Source: Streptomyces sp. Je 1-369 (lineage in GTDB: Bacteria > Actinomycetota > Actinomycetes > Streptomycetales > Streptomycetaceae). Taken from it: a DNA stretch of 64,000 bases. Below, one piece after another: positions 53,185 to 61,457 of this stretch. Made by a program: the position numbers and the translations under genes. The notes under the pieces were generated by a model. It saw only the letters and a list, made by a program, of their open reading frames with translations. It was not told where the DNA came from and did not search any database. The first letter of the stretch is position 1. The number at the start of each line of letters is the position of its first letter. The stretch lies in the NCBI RefSeq assembly GCF_026810505.1, contig NZ_CP101750.1:339448-403447 (forward strand). The letters are read 5' to 3'.

Positions 53185-54381
53185 ATGAACACCGACCACG
53201 TCGTCCGCACGTTCGTCGACTACTTCCGGGAGCGCGGGCACCGCCGGATCACCGGGTCGACGCTGTTGCCCCCGCCCGGCGACCCCGTACTGTTCACCAC
53301 CTCCGGCATGCACCCCCTCACCCCGTATCTGGAGGGGCGCCCGCACCCGCTCGGCGACCGGCTCGTCAACGCGCAGCGCTGTCTGCGGACGACCGACCTC
53401 GACGAAGTGGGTGACCCCACGCACCTCACCGTCTTCGAGATGCTCGGCACCTGGTCGCTGGGTGACTACGAAGGGCCGCAGAGTCTGCGGTGGGGGTACG
53501 AGCTCCTCACCGAGGGATTCGGGGTAGATCCGCGCATGATGCATGCCACCGTCTTCGGCGGCGACGACCGTACCGGCCCCGACACCGCTTCCCTGGAGGT
53601 GTGGGACGAGCTCGGCGTTCCCGTGGAGTTGACCGTGGAGGACAACTGGTGGTCCAACGGACCGACCGGGCCGTGCGGTCCCGACTCGGAGATCTTTCTT
53701 TGGACCGGCGGCGGGACCGGGGGCGAGGGCGTTCCGCCGCGGTCGTCGACGCCGAGCCAGGACGACCGGTGGGTGGAGATGTGGAACCACGTCACCATGC
53801 GCTACCGGAAACTCGACGACGGCTCGCTCGTTCCGCTCCCCCAGCGCAACGTCGACACCGGACTCGGCCTGGAGCGGCTGGTCTCCACTCTGCAGGGCAA
53901 GTCGTCGGTGTTCGAGAGCGACGTCTTCGAGCCCTGGCGGCTGCTCGTGCCGGGACTGTGGCCGCTGGACGAGACGTCGCTGCGGCTCGTCTGCGACCAT
54001 CTGCGGTCCGCTGTCGTGGTCATCGGCGACGGGGTGCGGCCGGGCAACACCGGTCGCGGGTACGTGCTGCGTCGGCTGGTGCGGCGGCTGCTCACCGTCC
54101 TCTGGCGTGAGCAGCCCGGAACGCACGGTCCCAGTCTCGGAGATCTGCCGGAGATTCTGCTGCGGCACACCTTGGACCACTTCCGTCAGGACATGGACCC
54201 CGTCGACGTACGCGTGATCCTGCTAGACGAGGAGCAGCGGTTCCGTCGGCTGCTGGAGCGAGGACAGCGGGTCCTGGCCCAGCCGCGGTTCCGAGGACCG
54301 CTGGACGAGGAGCGCTTGCGGTACCTCCATGACACGCACGGTCTGCCGCGCGACCTCGTGCTCAGCCTGCGGCCCGAGTGA
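53185..54381 (+). CDS. truncated alanyl-tRNA synthetase homologue (catalytic domain only)
   Basis: The 398-residue protein matches the class II catalytic and anticodon-arm domains of AlaRS: FRERGHRRITGSTLLPPPGD, PVLFTTSGMHPLTPYLEG, NAQRCLRTTDLDEVGDPTHL, FEMLGTWSLGDYEGPQSLRW, WSNGPTGPCGPDSEIF and NVDTGLGLERLVSTLQGKSS, then SAVVVIGDGVRPGNTGRGYV. It stops before the editing and C-Ala domains; full AlaRS has about 880 residues. It could charge tRNA without editing, charge a carrier, or serve as an antibiotic-resistant partial enzyme. GAAGGAG lies seven bases before the ATG. Confidence 0.88.
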   Translation: MNTDHVVRTFVDYFRERGHRRITGSTLLPPPGDPVLFTTSGMHPLTPYLEGRPHPLGDRLVNAQRCLRTTDLDEVGDPTHLTVFEMLGTWSLGDYEGPQSLRWGYELLTEGFGVDPRMMHATVFGGDDRTGPDTASLEVWDELGVPVELTVEDNWWSNGPTGPCGPDSEIFLWTGGGTGGEGVPPRSSTPSQDDRWVEMWNHVTMRYRKLDDGSLVPLPQRNVDTGLGLERLVSTLQGKSSVFESDVFEPWRLLVPGLWPLDETSLRLVCDHLRSAVVVIGDGVRPGNTGRGYVLRRLVRRLLTVLWREQPGTHGPSLGDLPEILLRHTLDHFRQDMDPVDVRVILLDEEQRFRRLLERGQRVLAQPRFRGPLDEERLRYLHDTHGLPRDLVLSLRPE

Positions 54382-54435
54382 TCGACACGGCGCGCGCGGG
54401 CAGGCGCGATCTACACGGCGCGCGCGGGCAGGCGT
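54380..54435. repeat. 28-bp tandem duplication at the AlaRS-homologue stop
   Basis: Two head-to-tail copies of a 28-bp unit starting GATC(G/T)ACACGGCGCGCG (54380-54407, 54408-54435), differing at two positions, followed by GATCT of a third. It begins inside the stop codon of the AlaRS homologue and fills the gap to the convergent gene. Confidence 0.85.
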
Positions 54436-54439
54436 GATC

Positions 54440-55267
54440 TCAGACTGCCGCGTCCGCGATCAGCTTGAGCGCCAGGGCCTCCGTTTCGGCGTCCGCCTTC
54501 TCCGGGCTCCCGGTGTCGTACGGCGGGTCCGGGTCGTACTCGACGGCGAGCTGCATCGCCTGCGCCACCTTGGTGCTCGAGAGGCGGGCGGCGAGGTAGA
54601 GGCCCATGTCGATGCCCGCGGAGACGCCCGCCGCCGTGATGATCTTCCCCGCTTCGACGAAGCGTCCGGGCTTGTACGTCGCGCCGACCTTCTCCAGGTA
54701 GAACCGTGACGCCCAGTACGTCGTCGCGGGGAGGCCGCGGAGCAGGCCCGCCGACCCCAGGATCAGCGAACCCGTACACACGGACGTCGTCCACACCGAG
54801 CGGCGGTGGACGCGGCGGATCCACTCGTGGGCCTTCGCGTCGTCCATCATCGCCGTCACCCCTCGGTCCCCTCCCCCGGGGACCACCAGGACATCGGCGC
54901 CGTGCACGTCCCGCATGGCACGCTCCGCCACCAGGCTCAGCTCACCCGTGTCCGTGCGGACCGGGCCCACCTCGCGGGCGACCATCGTCACCCGCACGCC
55001 CGGCACCCGGCAGAGCACCTCGTACGGCCCCACCGCGTCCAGCGCCGTGAAGCCGTCGTAGAGGAGCACCGCGACCTCCAGCCGGCCGCCCCGGGACGCC
55101 GCCCGGGCCGGGCCGCCGCTCACTCCGACCGCTGCCGCGGCTCCCGCTCCCACCGCCCCTGACACCGCGCCCTTCAGCACTCCTCGCCTGCTCGGCCGCA
55201 CCCGCCGGTCACCGTTCCTGGCGTCCGCGCCGAGTCCGTCATCTACGCCACCGCTGCCCGTGATCAC
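54440..55267 (-). CDS. Tat-exported DJ-1/PfpI family protein
   Basis: The 275-residue precursor has a twin-arginine signal: SRRGVLKGAVSGAVGAGAAA ending near PARA. The mature part is a DJ-1/PfpI domain as in the sensor part of GlxA regulators: LEVAVLLYDGFTALDAVGPY, DVLVVPGGGDRGVTAMMDD, and VWTTSVCTGSLILGSAGLL with the nucleophile-elbow Cys. No HTH is present. It may be an isonitrile hydratase-like or chaperone-like enzyme outside the cell. GTG at 55267 is preceded by GAGG; TTG at 55282 is possible. Confidence 0.82.
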   Translation of the reverse strand: MITGSGGVDDGLGADARNGDRRVRPSRRGVLKGAVSGAVGAGAAAAVGVSGGPARAASRGGRLEVAVLLYDGFTALDAVGPYEVLCRVPGVRVTMVAREVGPVRTDTGELSLVAERAMRDVHGADVLVVPGGGDRGVTAMMDDAKAHEWIRRVHRRSVWTTSVCTGSLILGSAGLLRGLPATTYWASRFYLEKVGATYKPGRFVEAGKIITAAGVSAGIDMGLYLAARLSSTKVAQAMQLAVEYDPDPPYDTGSPEKADAETEALALKLIADAAV

Positions 55268-55420
55268 CAATGACCGCCTCAATCGGGGAAGTTGATACCT
55301 CGTACACCCCAGTAGTCGTACGCCGCGGTCGCCGAGTTCCTCTCACTGAGTACTCCTTGGCCGGACACGGCATGCCCGCCCTGCACACTCCGGTCACTCC
55401 CGGTCACTTAGACTCGACCA

Positions 55421-56041
55421 ATGGCCAAGTACTTCGACGTGCACCCCGACAACCCCCAGCGGCGCAGCATCAGCAGCGTGGTCGACGGGATCCGCTCCGG
55501 CGCGCTCGTCGCGTATCCGACGGATTCCTGTTACGCGCTGGGGTGTCAGCTCGGCAGCCGTGACGGCATGGACCGCATCCGGTCGATCCGGCAGCTCGAC
55601 GACCGGCACCACTTCACCCTGATGTGCGAGAGCTTCGCGCAGATGGGGCAGTTCGTTCATCTCGACAACGACGTGTTCCGCGCCATCAAGGCCGCCACGC
55701 CCGGCAGCTACACCTTCATCCTGCCCGCCACCAAAGAGGTGCCGCGCCAGATGATGCACCCGAAGAAGAAGACGGTCGGCGTGCGCATCCCCGACCACAC
55801 GGTCACCCAGGCCCTCCTCGCCGAGCTCGGCGAGCCGCTGCTGTCCAGCACGCTGCTCCTGCCCGACCAGGAGGAGCCGCTGACCCAGGGCTGGGACATC
55901 AAGGAGCGCCTCGACCACCTCGTGGACTCGGTCATCGACTCCGGCGACTGCGGTACCGAGCCGACCACCGTCATCGACTTCTCCGACGGCGAGGCGGAGA
56001 TCGTGCGGCGCGGCGCGGGCGACACCTCCCGCTTCGAGTAA
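55421..56041 (+). CDS. YrdC/Sua5 family L-threonylcarbamoyladenylate synthase
   Basis: The 206-residue protein reads MAKYFDVHPDNPQRRSISSV, GALVAYPTDSCYALGCQLG, GMDRIRSIRQLDDRHHFTLM, and PGSYTFILPATKEVPRQMMH with KKKTVGVRIPDH, the YrdC nucleotide/threonine site. It would make threonylcarbamoyl-AMP for tRNA t6A37. Streptomycetes usually have a second, housekeeping Sua5 in the prfA-rho region, so this may be the YciO-like paralogue, which is less well understood. Start at 55421 is clear. Confidence 0.88.
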   Translation: MAKYFDVHPDNPQRRSISSVVDGIRSGALVAYPTDSCYALGCQLGSRDGMDRIRSIRQLDDRHHFTLMCESFAQMGQFVHLDNDVFRAIKAATPGSYTFILPATKEVPRQMMHPKKKTVGVRIPDHTVTQALLAELGEPLLSSTLLLPDQEEPLTQGWDIKERLDHLVDSVIDSGDCGTEPTTVIDFSDGEAEIVRRGAGDTSRFE

Positions 56042-56075
56042 CCCCGGCGGAGCCCGCCCAGGGGCGCGGGACTTC

Positions 56076-56087
56076 GGGGGGGGGGGG
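56076..56087. repeat. G12 homopolymer
   Basis: Twelve G residues between two convergent stop codons. The length is prone to sequencing error and does not touch a gene. Confidence 0.85.
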
Positions 56088-56093
56088 CTGCGC

Positions 56094-59000
56094 TCAGCCC
56101 GTCGGCGTGCAGCACCCGTCCTTCCGCATCGCGTGACCCACCTCCAACCAGTACGCCTCCCCCTTGTCCAGCCCCTCGTCCAGCCCCTCGTCCCGCCGCC
56201 GCTCGAACGCCGCGGTCAGGTCCGCGGTCCTGTAGAGGGTGCCGCCCCGGAGCACCGACACCGTCCGCACCATCGTGTCGAAATCCGTGAACGGGTCGCC
56301 GTCCACCACGGTCAGGTCGGCTAGTTTGTCCTCTTCGACCGTGCCCAGTTCACGGTCGAGGCCGAACACCCTGGCCGGTCGTACGGTCGCGGTGCGCAGT
56401 GCCTCCGCCGGGGTCAGGCCGCCCAGGTGGAGGGCGCGCAGGCCCAGGTGGAGGGCGAGGCCCACCGGGACGATGGGCTGGTCCGTGCCGAGGGCCACCT
56501 CGCCTCCCGCGGACAGAATGCGGCGGTAGATGTCGGTCTCCCTGCGAAGCGTGGCCAGCTGGGCCTCGCTCGGCGGTACGCCCGCCCCCGCCCGCACCGC
56601 CGCCGCGTCCCACGGCGGCATCACCGCGGTCACGCGTGGGTCGTCCGCGAGCGCCGGGTCCGCGCCGAGCAGGGGCCCCGAGGTGAACGGTGTGGCGATG
56701 AGGGAGAAGGCCGCGCCCCGCGCGCTGTAGATCTCGATGACGTCGTCCCACGCGCGGCCCGTCGCCGTGATGGCGTGCCCGAACTCCGCGCGCTGCGTGG
56801 CCTGCAGATGGGACGTCAGGTCCTGGCCGAGTTGGATGCCGGGCGAGAGGAGGTGGCCGCCCGTGCGCACTCCGAGCCTCTCGTGCGCGAAGTGCGCCGC
56901 CTCCTCCATCACCCACCCCGGCGCCCGCACATAGGTTTTGACGAAGTCCCAGTCGAGTGCCGCCCCGCGTCGCAGCGAGCGCCGCAGCGCCGCGCGGCTG
57001 CGGTGGGCGCGTCCCATGCTGTACGCGACGCGGGCGCCGTCCAGCAGTTCGCCGGACGTGAGCAGACGGGGGCCCGCCAGTTCGCCCGCGTACACCGCCT
57101 CGCGGATGCGGGCCTGTTCGTAGGCGAAGCCGCCGAGTGAGACGGCCGTGGTGATGCCGTACGTCAGCTGGCCCGCTGTCTGACGTCCGCCGTAGGTCGT
57201 CTGCCAGGGGTGCGTGTGCGTGTCCCACAGGCCGGGGACGACCGTGTGGCGCGAGGCGTCGACGCGGCGGTCCGCGGGGCGGGCGGGGCCTGCGGGGCGG
57301 TGGGGGCGTACGGAGGCGATGCGGCCTGCGCGGACCACGATGTCGACGTCGTCCCGCACCTCGTCCCCGGTGCCGTCCCACAGGCGGCCCGCGTGCACGA
57401 CGACGTCTGCGGGCGTGGGCCTGCGCTGGTCCATGGGTACCCTCACCGTGCGCGGGCGCTCGCCGTTCGCGCCGACACCGATACCGGCGCCGATGTCGAT
57501 GAGTCGCAGTTTGCCGCTCGACAGGTAGAGGAGTGACTTGGAGTCCCCCGCCCACGACGGGTGGTCGGCCGGTTCGTCGGTGAGGACCCGTAGTGCGCCG
57601 CGCGGTGTGCCGTCGGGCCGCACGGGCAGCAGGCACAGTGCCGATTCCACGATCACGGCGAGCCAGCGGCCGTCCGGTGACCAGACGGGTCCCGAGTCGT
57701 ACCGGTCGGAGAGCGAGGCGTGCGGGGCCACCGCGTGCAGACGGTCCGCGCCGGTGCTCGCGTCGACGACGCGGATCAGGTTGTAGCCCTCGCGGAAGCG
57801 GTGGTTGATGCGGTTGCGGTCGCAGAGCGCGACGTACCGGCCGTCGGGCGACCAGCTGGGCCGCCCCGGGAGGCCTCCTCCGCCGAGCGGCGTGACCAGT
57901 GTGCGTTCGGCGCCGGAGGCGAGGTCGCGTACGACGAGGCGGCCGGTCAGGTCGAGGCAGGCGAGGCGTTCGCCGTCGGGCGAGAGGACGGGGTGGACCC
58001 GGCCTCCGGGCGCCAGTGCGGTCTCGGTTCCGGTGGCGAGGTCGTGGCGGTAGGCGCCGAGCAGTCCGTCGCGGTCGTCGGCGTAGACCAGGGACTTGCC
58101 GTCCGGCGCCCAGGTCGGGCCGAGCAGGTAGCCGGTGGCCGGGGCGCGGTGCAGGCGCCGGGGTGGTTTACCGCCCGACGTGTGCGCAAGCCAGAGCGAG
58201 TTGAGCGCGGCGAAGGCGATCCGGCGGCCGTCCGGCGAGAGCGCGGGCAGGTGGATGCCGCGCGTGGGGCGGGCTCGCCCGAGGCCCAGGTCGTACTCCT
58301 TGACCCGGTAGTGCGGGCGTTCCACCGGCAGGGTGGCCTCGAAGGGGATCACTTCGGGGTCGCCCGCAGACAGACGCCGACCAGACTTCTCGGAGCCGCG
58401 GGGGCTCTCGGGACGTACGAGCGTGAAGCGGCCGTCCACCGTGAGCAGCAGCCTCCCCTCCTCCGTCCAGCGCGGCGGCACGGGCGCCAGATCGCCGACA
58501 CCGGCGAGGGCTACGGGCCTGCCGTCGACGACCAGCGTGCAGGACCCGTGCGGCGCGGCCGTGGTCCGCAGGTAGGCGAGGCGTTCTCCGTCCGGGGACA
58601 GGGCGGGCGTCATGACCTGGGCCGTCGCGGTCTCGGTGTGGGTGACCGTGACCTGGCCCGCCCCGCTCGCGGGGACGGACGCGATGGTGCGGGCCTCGAG
58701 CGTGCTGCCCGTCTGCGTCGCGACGGGTCTGCCGCGGACGAAGAGGAGCCGTCCGCCGTCCGGTGACCACGTGGGGTCGAAGTCCTCCCACGGCCCGTCC
58801 TGCCAGGGGCCGTCCTGGCCGGGGCGGCCGGTCACGCGGACGATGTCGCCGCTCGCGAGGTCCAGGACGTGGATGCGGTACGAGCCGCCGCGCACCGGAT
58901 CGCCGCCCCGCTCCGACGCGAAGGCGATGCGCGAGCCGTCGGGCGACCAGGCGGGGCCCCGGTCGTCCCAGGGCCCCTCGGTGCGCTGCCGCAGGCCCGA

Positions 59001-59372
59001 CCCGTCGGCGCGCATCGTCCAGATGTGGAAGCCGCCGTCCTGGTACGCGCAGAACGCGACCGACGTCCCGTCCGGCGCGTACACGGGACGGTTCGGTTCC
59101 AGGCCCGCCGGTGTCAGCGGCACCGCGTCGCCGCCGGTGCGGGGCAGGGACCACAGGGTGGCCTGCGCCTCGACGATCAGCCGGTCGGCGGCCGGTGCGA
59201 GCGTCGCCGCGCCGTTCGTCACGCGGGTGAACGAGAGGGGGACCGCGGTGCGCGGCCTGGCCGGCGCCGGGGTCGCGGTGCCGAGGGCGGCGACGGCCCC
59301 GGACGCGCCCGTGACGAGGAACAGTTGACGTCGGGAGAGAGGCAACACGGTGTTGTGCCGGTCACGGTCCAT
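56094..59372 (-). CDS. Tat-exported TolB-propeller / amidohydrolase fusion
   Basis: This 1092-residue precursor starts with a Tat signal (LSRRQLFLVTGASGAVAALG). Residues about 50-650 form TolB-like beta-propeller blades with repeated WSPDG motifs (AWSPDGSRIAFASERGG, PSWSPDGRYVALCD). The C-terminal part (about 670-1090) is an amidohydrolase: HTVVPGLWDTHTHPWQTTYG gives the metal-binding H-x-H, and GTDQPIVPVG the late Asp. The same fusion is known in imidazolonepropionase-like exported proteins and may cleave peptides or cyclic amides. The C-terminus has a DEGLDEGLDKG repeat. Possibly monocistronic. Confidence 0.88.
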   Translation of the reverse strand: MDRDRHNTVLPLSRRQLFLVTGASGAVAALGTATPAPARPRTAVPLSFTRVTNGAATLAPAADRLIVEAQATLWSLPRTGGDAVPLTPAGLEPNRPVYAPDGTSVAFCAYQDGGFHIWTMRADGSGLRQRTEGPWDDRGPAWSPDGSRIAFASERGGDPVRGGSYRIHVLDLASGDIVRVTGRPGQDGPWQDGPWEDFDPTWSPDGGRLLFVRGRPVATQTGSTLEARTIASVPASGAGQVTVTHTETATAQVMTPALSPDGERLAYLRTTAAPHGSCTLVVDGRPVALAGVGDLAPVPPRWTEEGRLLLTVDGRFTLVRPESPRGSEKSGRRLSAGDPEVIPFEATLPVERPHYRVKEYDLGLGRARPTRGIHLPALSPDGRRIAFAALNSLWLAHTSGGKPPRRLHRAPATGYLLGPTWAPDGKSLVYADDRDGLLGAYRHDLATGTETALAPGGRVHPVLSPDGERLACLDLTGRLVVRDLASGAERTLVTPLGGGGLPGRPSWSPDGRYVALCDRNRINHRFREGYNLIRVVDASTGADRLHAVAPHASLSDRYDSGPVWSPDGRWLAVIVESALCLLPVRPDGTPRGALRVLTDEPADHPSWAGDSKSLLYLSSGKLRLIDIGAGIGVGANGERPRTVRVPMDQRRPTPADVVVHAGRLWDGTGDEVRDDVDIVVRAGRIASVRPHRPAGPARPADRRVDASRHTVVPGLWDTHTHPWQTTYGGRQTAGQLTYGITTAVSLGGFAYEQARIREAVYAGELAGPRLLTSGELLDGARVAYSMGRAHRSRAALRRSLRRGAALDWDFVKTYVRAPGWVMEEAAHFAHERLGVRTGGHLLSPGIQLGQDLTSHLQATQRAEFGHAITATGRAWDDVIEIYSARGAAFSLIATPFTSGPLLGADPALADDPRVTAVMPPWDAAAVRAGAGVPPSEAQLATLRRETDIYRRILSAGGEVALGTDQPIVPVGLALHLGLRALHLGGLTPAEALRTATVRPARVFGLDRELGTVEEDKLADLTVVDGDPFTDFDTMVRTVSVLRGGTLYRTADLTAAFERRRDEGLDEGLDKGEAYWLEVGHAMRKDGCCTPTG

Positions 59373-59387
59373 GACACAGAACACTCG

Positions 59388-59438
59388 CGCATCGGCACCG
59401 TCGTGTACACCACCCATCGACGCCAACACGCCGATGCG
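59388..59438. terminator. long inverted repeat between Imm49 and amidohydrolase genes
   Basis: CGCATCGGC (59388-59396) pairs with GCCGATGCG (59430-59438), and CGTCG/CGACG nest inside. It lies after the stop of the Imm49 gene and before the start of the amidohydrolase, so it may end the first or control the second. Confidence 0.45.
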
Positions 59439-59453
59439 TCGGCTCGCTGTCGC

Positions 59454-61244
59454 CTACGTGTCGAACTCGCCGAGCCAGTCGCGCTTGAGGAGGTGCTTCG
59501 GCAGGTACGGCGACGTGTCGTCGACGGGGAAGTCCGAGTCGTACGCCAGGCATGCCAGCGCGAGCGGGCCGAGGGCGATGCGGCTGTACAGCGCGGTGGC
59601 CCCGACCCCTGCCCGGTCCTTCCAGTACCGCTCGTGGTGGGCGAGCGCTTCGGTGAGGGCCTCGGCGAAGGCGGCACGGTCGCCCGCGATCAGGCGGTGC
59701 ATGAGGGCGGCCGGCTGGTAGTCGATCAGGTTGAGGAAGTCACCGGCGGTGCGGGTCGCGATGTGGGGGTGGGAGGTCTCCATGGTGGCGATGAGGTGCT
59801 GGACGACGTCGTCCATGGGCTGCCTGAGCCAGAACGCCCGCAGTGTCTCGATCCAGTGGAAGACGTACTCGTCGACGGGGGCCGCCCGGCGCAGGTCGTC
59901 CAGCGGCACGTTGCAGAGGAGGGTCAGCCTGTCCTGTTCCCTGCAGACGGCTGCCAGGTAGAAGGCGTCGAGCCAGGCGCGGGCGTCCGCGCCCGGTACG
60001 GGTCCGGTGGCGGGCAGGTGCAGGGTGCGGTCGGCGATGCGGCACTCGACCGTGCCTCCGGTGGAGGCGGTCGTGCGGAACAGGGCCGAGCCGGTCTGCA
60101 TCGCCCACACCCACGCCTCCCAGGTCTCCAGGCGGGCGCCGTCGGGGTCGGCGGCGAAGCGGACGTCGCTCAGCCGCTTCGTCGCGGCGAAGGTGTGGGC
60201 GACGCCTGCCTGGCTCTGCGCGAGTCGGGCGATGCCCTCGGCCGCGGCGGCGGGGTCGAGGTCGGCGGCGTCGGCTTCCGCTCCGACCGGTTCACCGCCG
60301 GGAACCGCGGGAGAAGCGGTCTGCTGTTCCGCGGGAGCGGGCGCGCTCTCCGCGTGCAACTTCTTCATCAGCTCCATCAGTTCGGGCGGCGGCACCACGG
60401 AGAAGGAGCGGGTCTCGTGATCGATGACGGTGAGGGAGGTCATCTGTCCCTCGTGCCACCAGTACAGTCGCGGCGAGAGTGCGCCCGGCCCGTCCTCGTG
60501 GGCACCAAGTGCGTACGCGCTCAGGTCGTTCACCGCGTCCACCACCGTGCCGTCCTCGATGGGGTGGAACGCCAGCAGGTTGCGGCTGGGCAGGACGACG
60601 AGCGCGCCGGCCTCCGGCAGTTCGCTGCCGGTGGTCGCGCGGGCCAGTTCGGGGAGCACGAGTGCTTTGCTCGCCACGAAGTGGGAGTCTCCGTAGACGG
60701 TCCACAGCCGCGCGCCCTGCGGTCCTGTCACCTCGTCGTGCTCGACGAGTTCGCGGATCAGGTTGTTGCGGGCCGCCACCCAGAGCTGGTCCAGTCCGGC
60801 GCGTGCCACGTCCTGGTCGGTGAGGATGCGCACGGAGGCGGGGGTGTCCAGGGCGAGCGCCAGGAGCAGGCCTTCGGCGACCGGGCGCGTGTAGCGGAAG
60901 CTGTTCGCCATCTCGCCGGGGAAGGCGTCGTCGGGCAGGAGCCGCAGCACGGTTGCTTCGAGCAGTTCCTGCGCGCTCTCCCTGCCCCGTGAGCCGTTCT
61001 CCAGCGTCGTGAAGTGCTGTTCTACCAGGCGGGGCCAGTGCTCCTCGGCCGTGGCACGGCACTGGTGCGCCAGGTTCGGCAGCGGGCTGCGGCGTCCGTC
61101 GCCCCACAGCACGGCGTCGCCCTCGATCCGCGGGCGTATCCCGTGGCGGGTGAGGAGGTGATCGGCTGTCAGGCTCCGCAGGCGTTCGGCCTGCGGGAAG
61201 GTCAGCATCGGCAGGTGGGGATCTGGTGCGTGGTGTTCGTTCAC
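59454..61244 (-). CDS. two-domain protein with C-terminal Imm49 immunity domain
   Basis: The 596-residue soluble protein begins with a domain of about 280 residues in which LTFPQAERLRSLTADHLLTR, GALVVLPSRNLLAFHPIEDG and GQMTSLTVIDHETRSFS recall DUF1444-like proteins. An Ala/Glu-rich linker (residues 290-330) follows, then a helical C-terminal domain ending PLALACLAYDSDFPVDDTSP and YLPKHLLKRDWLGEF, the signature of Imm49. Imm49 proteins protect against contact-dependent or polymorphic toxins. No toxin gene lies in this window. GTG start at 61244. Confidence 0.75.
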   Translation of the reverse strand: MNEHHAPDPHLPMLTFPQAERLRSLTADHLLTRHGIRPRIEGDAVLWGDGRRSPLPNLAHQCRATAEEHWPRLVEQHFTTLENGSRGRESAQELLEATVLRLLPDDAFPGEMANSFRYTRPVAEGLLLALALDTPASVRILTDQDVARAGLDQLWVAARNNLIRELVEHDEVTGPQGARLWTVYGDSHFVASKALVLPELARATTGSELPEAGALVVLPSRNLLAFHPIEDGTVVDAVNDLSAYALGAHEDGPGALSPRLYWWHEGQMTSLTVIDHETRSFSVVPPPELMELMKKLHAESAPAPAEQQTASPAVPGGEPVGAEADAADLDPAAAAEGIARLAQSQAGVAHTFAATKRLSDVRFAADPDGARLETWEAWVWAMQTGSALFRTTASTGGTVECRIADRTLHLPATGPVPGADARAWLDAFYLAAVCREQDRLTLLCNVPLDDLRRAAPVDEYVFHWIETLRAFWLRQPMDDVVQHLIATMETSHPHIATRTAGDFLNLIDYQPAALMHRLIAGDRAAFAEALTEALAHHERYWKDRAGVGATALYSRIALGPLALACLAYDSDFPVDDTSPYLPKHLLKRDWLGEFDT

Positions 61245-61457
61245 CCGGTGACTCTACGAAGGGAGGGCCCGGCACGTCACAAAGGGGGGTTGGGGACGTG
61301 AACGGAGGGAGGTCGGCGAGGTGAACAACGGAGGCGGCGGGGTGGTGACGTACGCCCTGGAGCTGACGTCTCCCGCGCGCGTACCCCCAGAGTCTGGCAG
61401 CGCGCGGTACCAGGGGTCGACGCAGCGGCAACTTCCCCCGCACTAGCGTCCTTTGGC

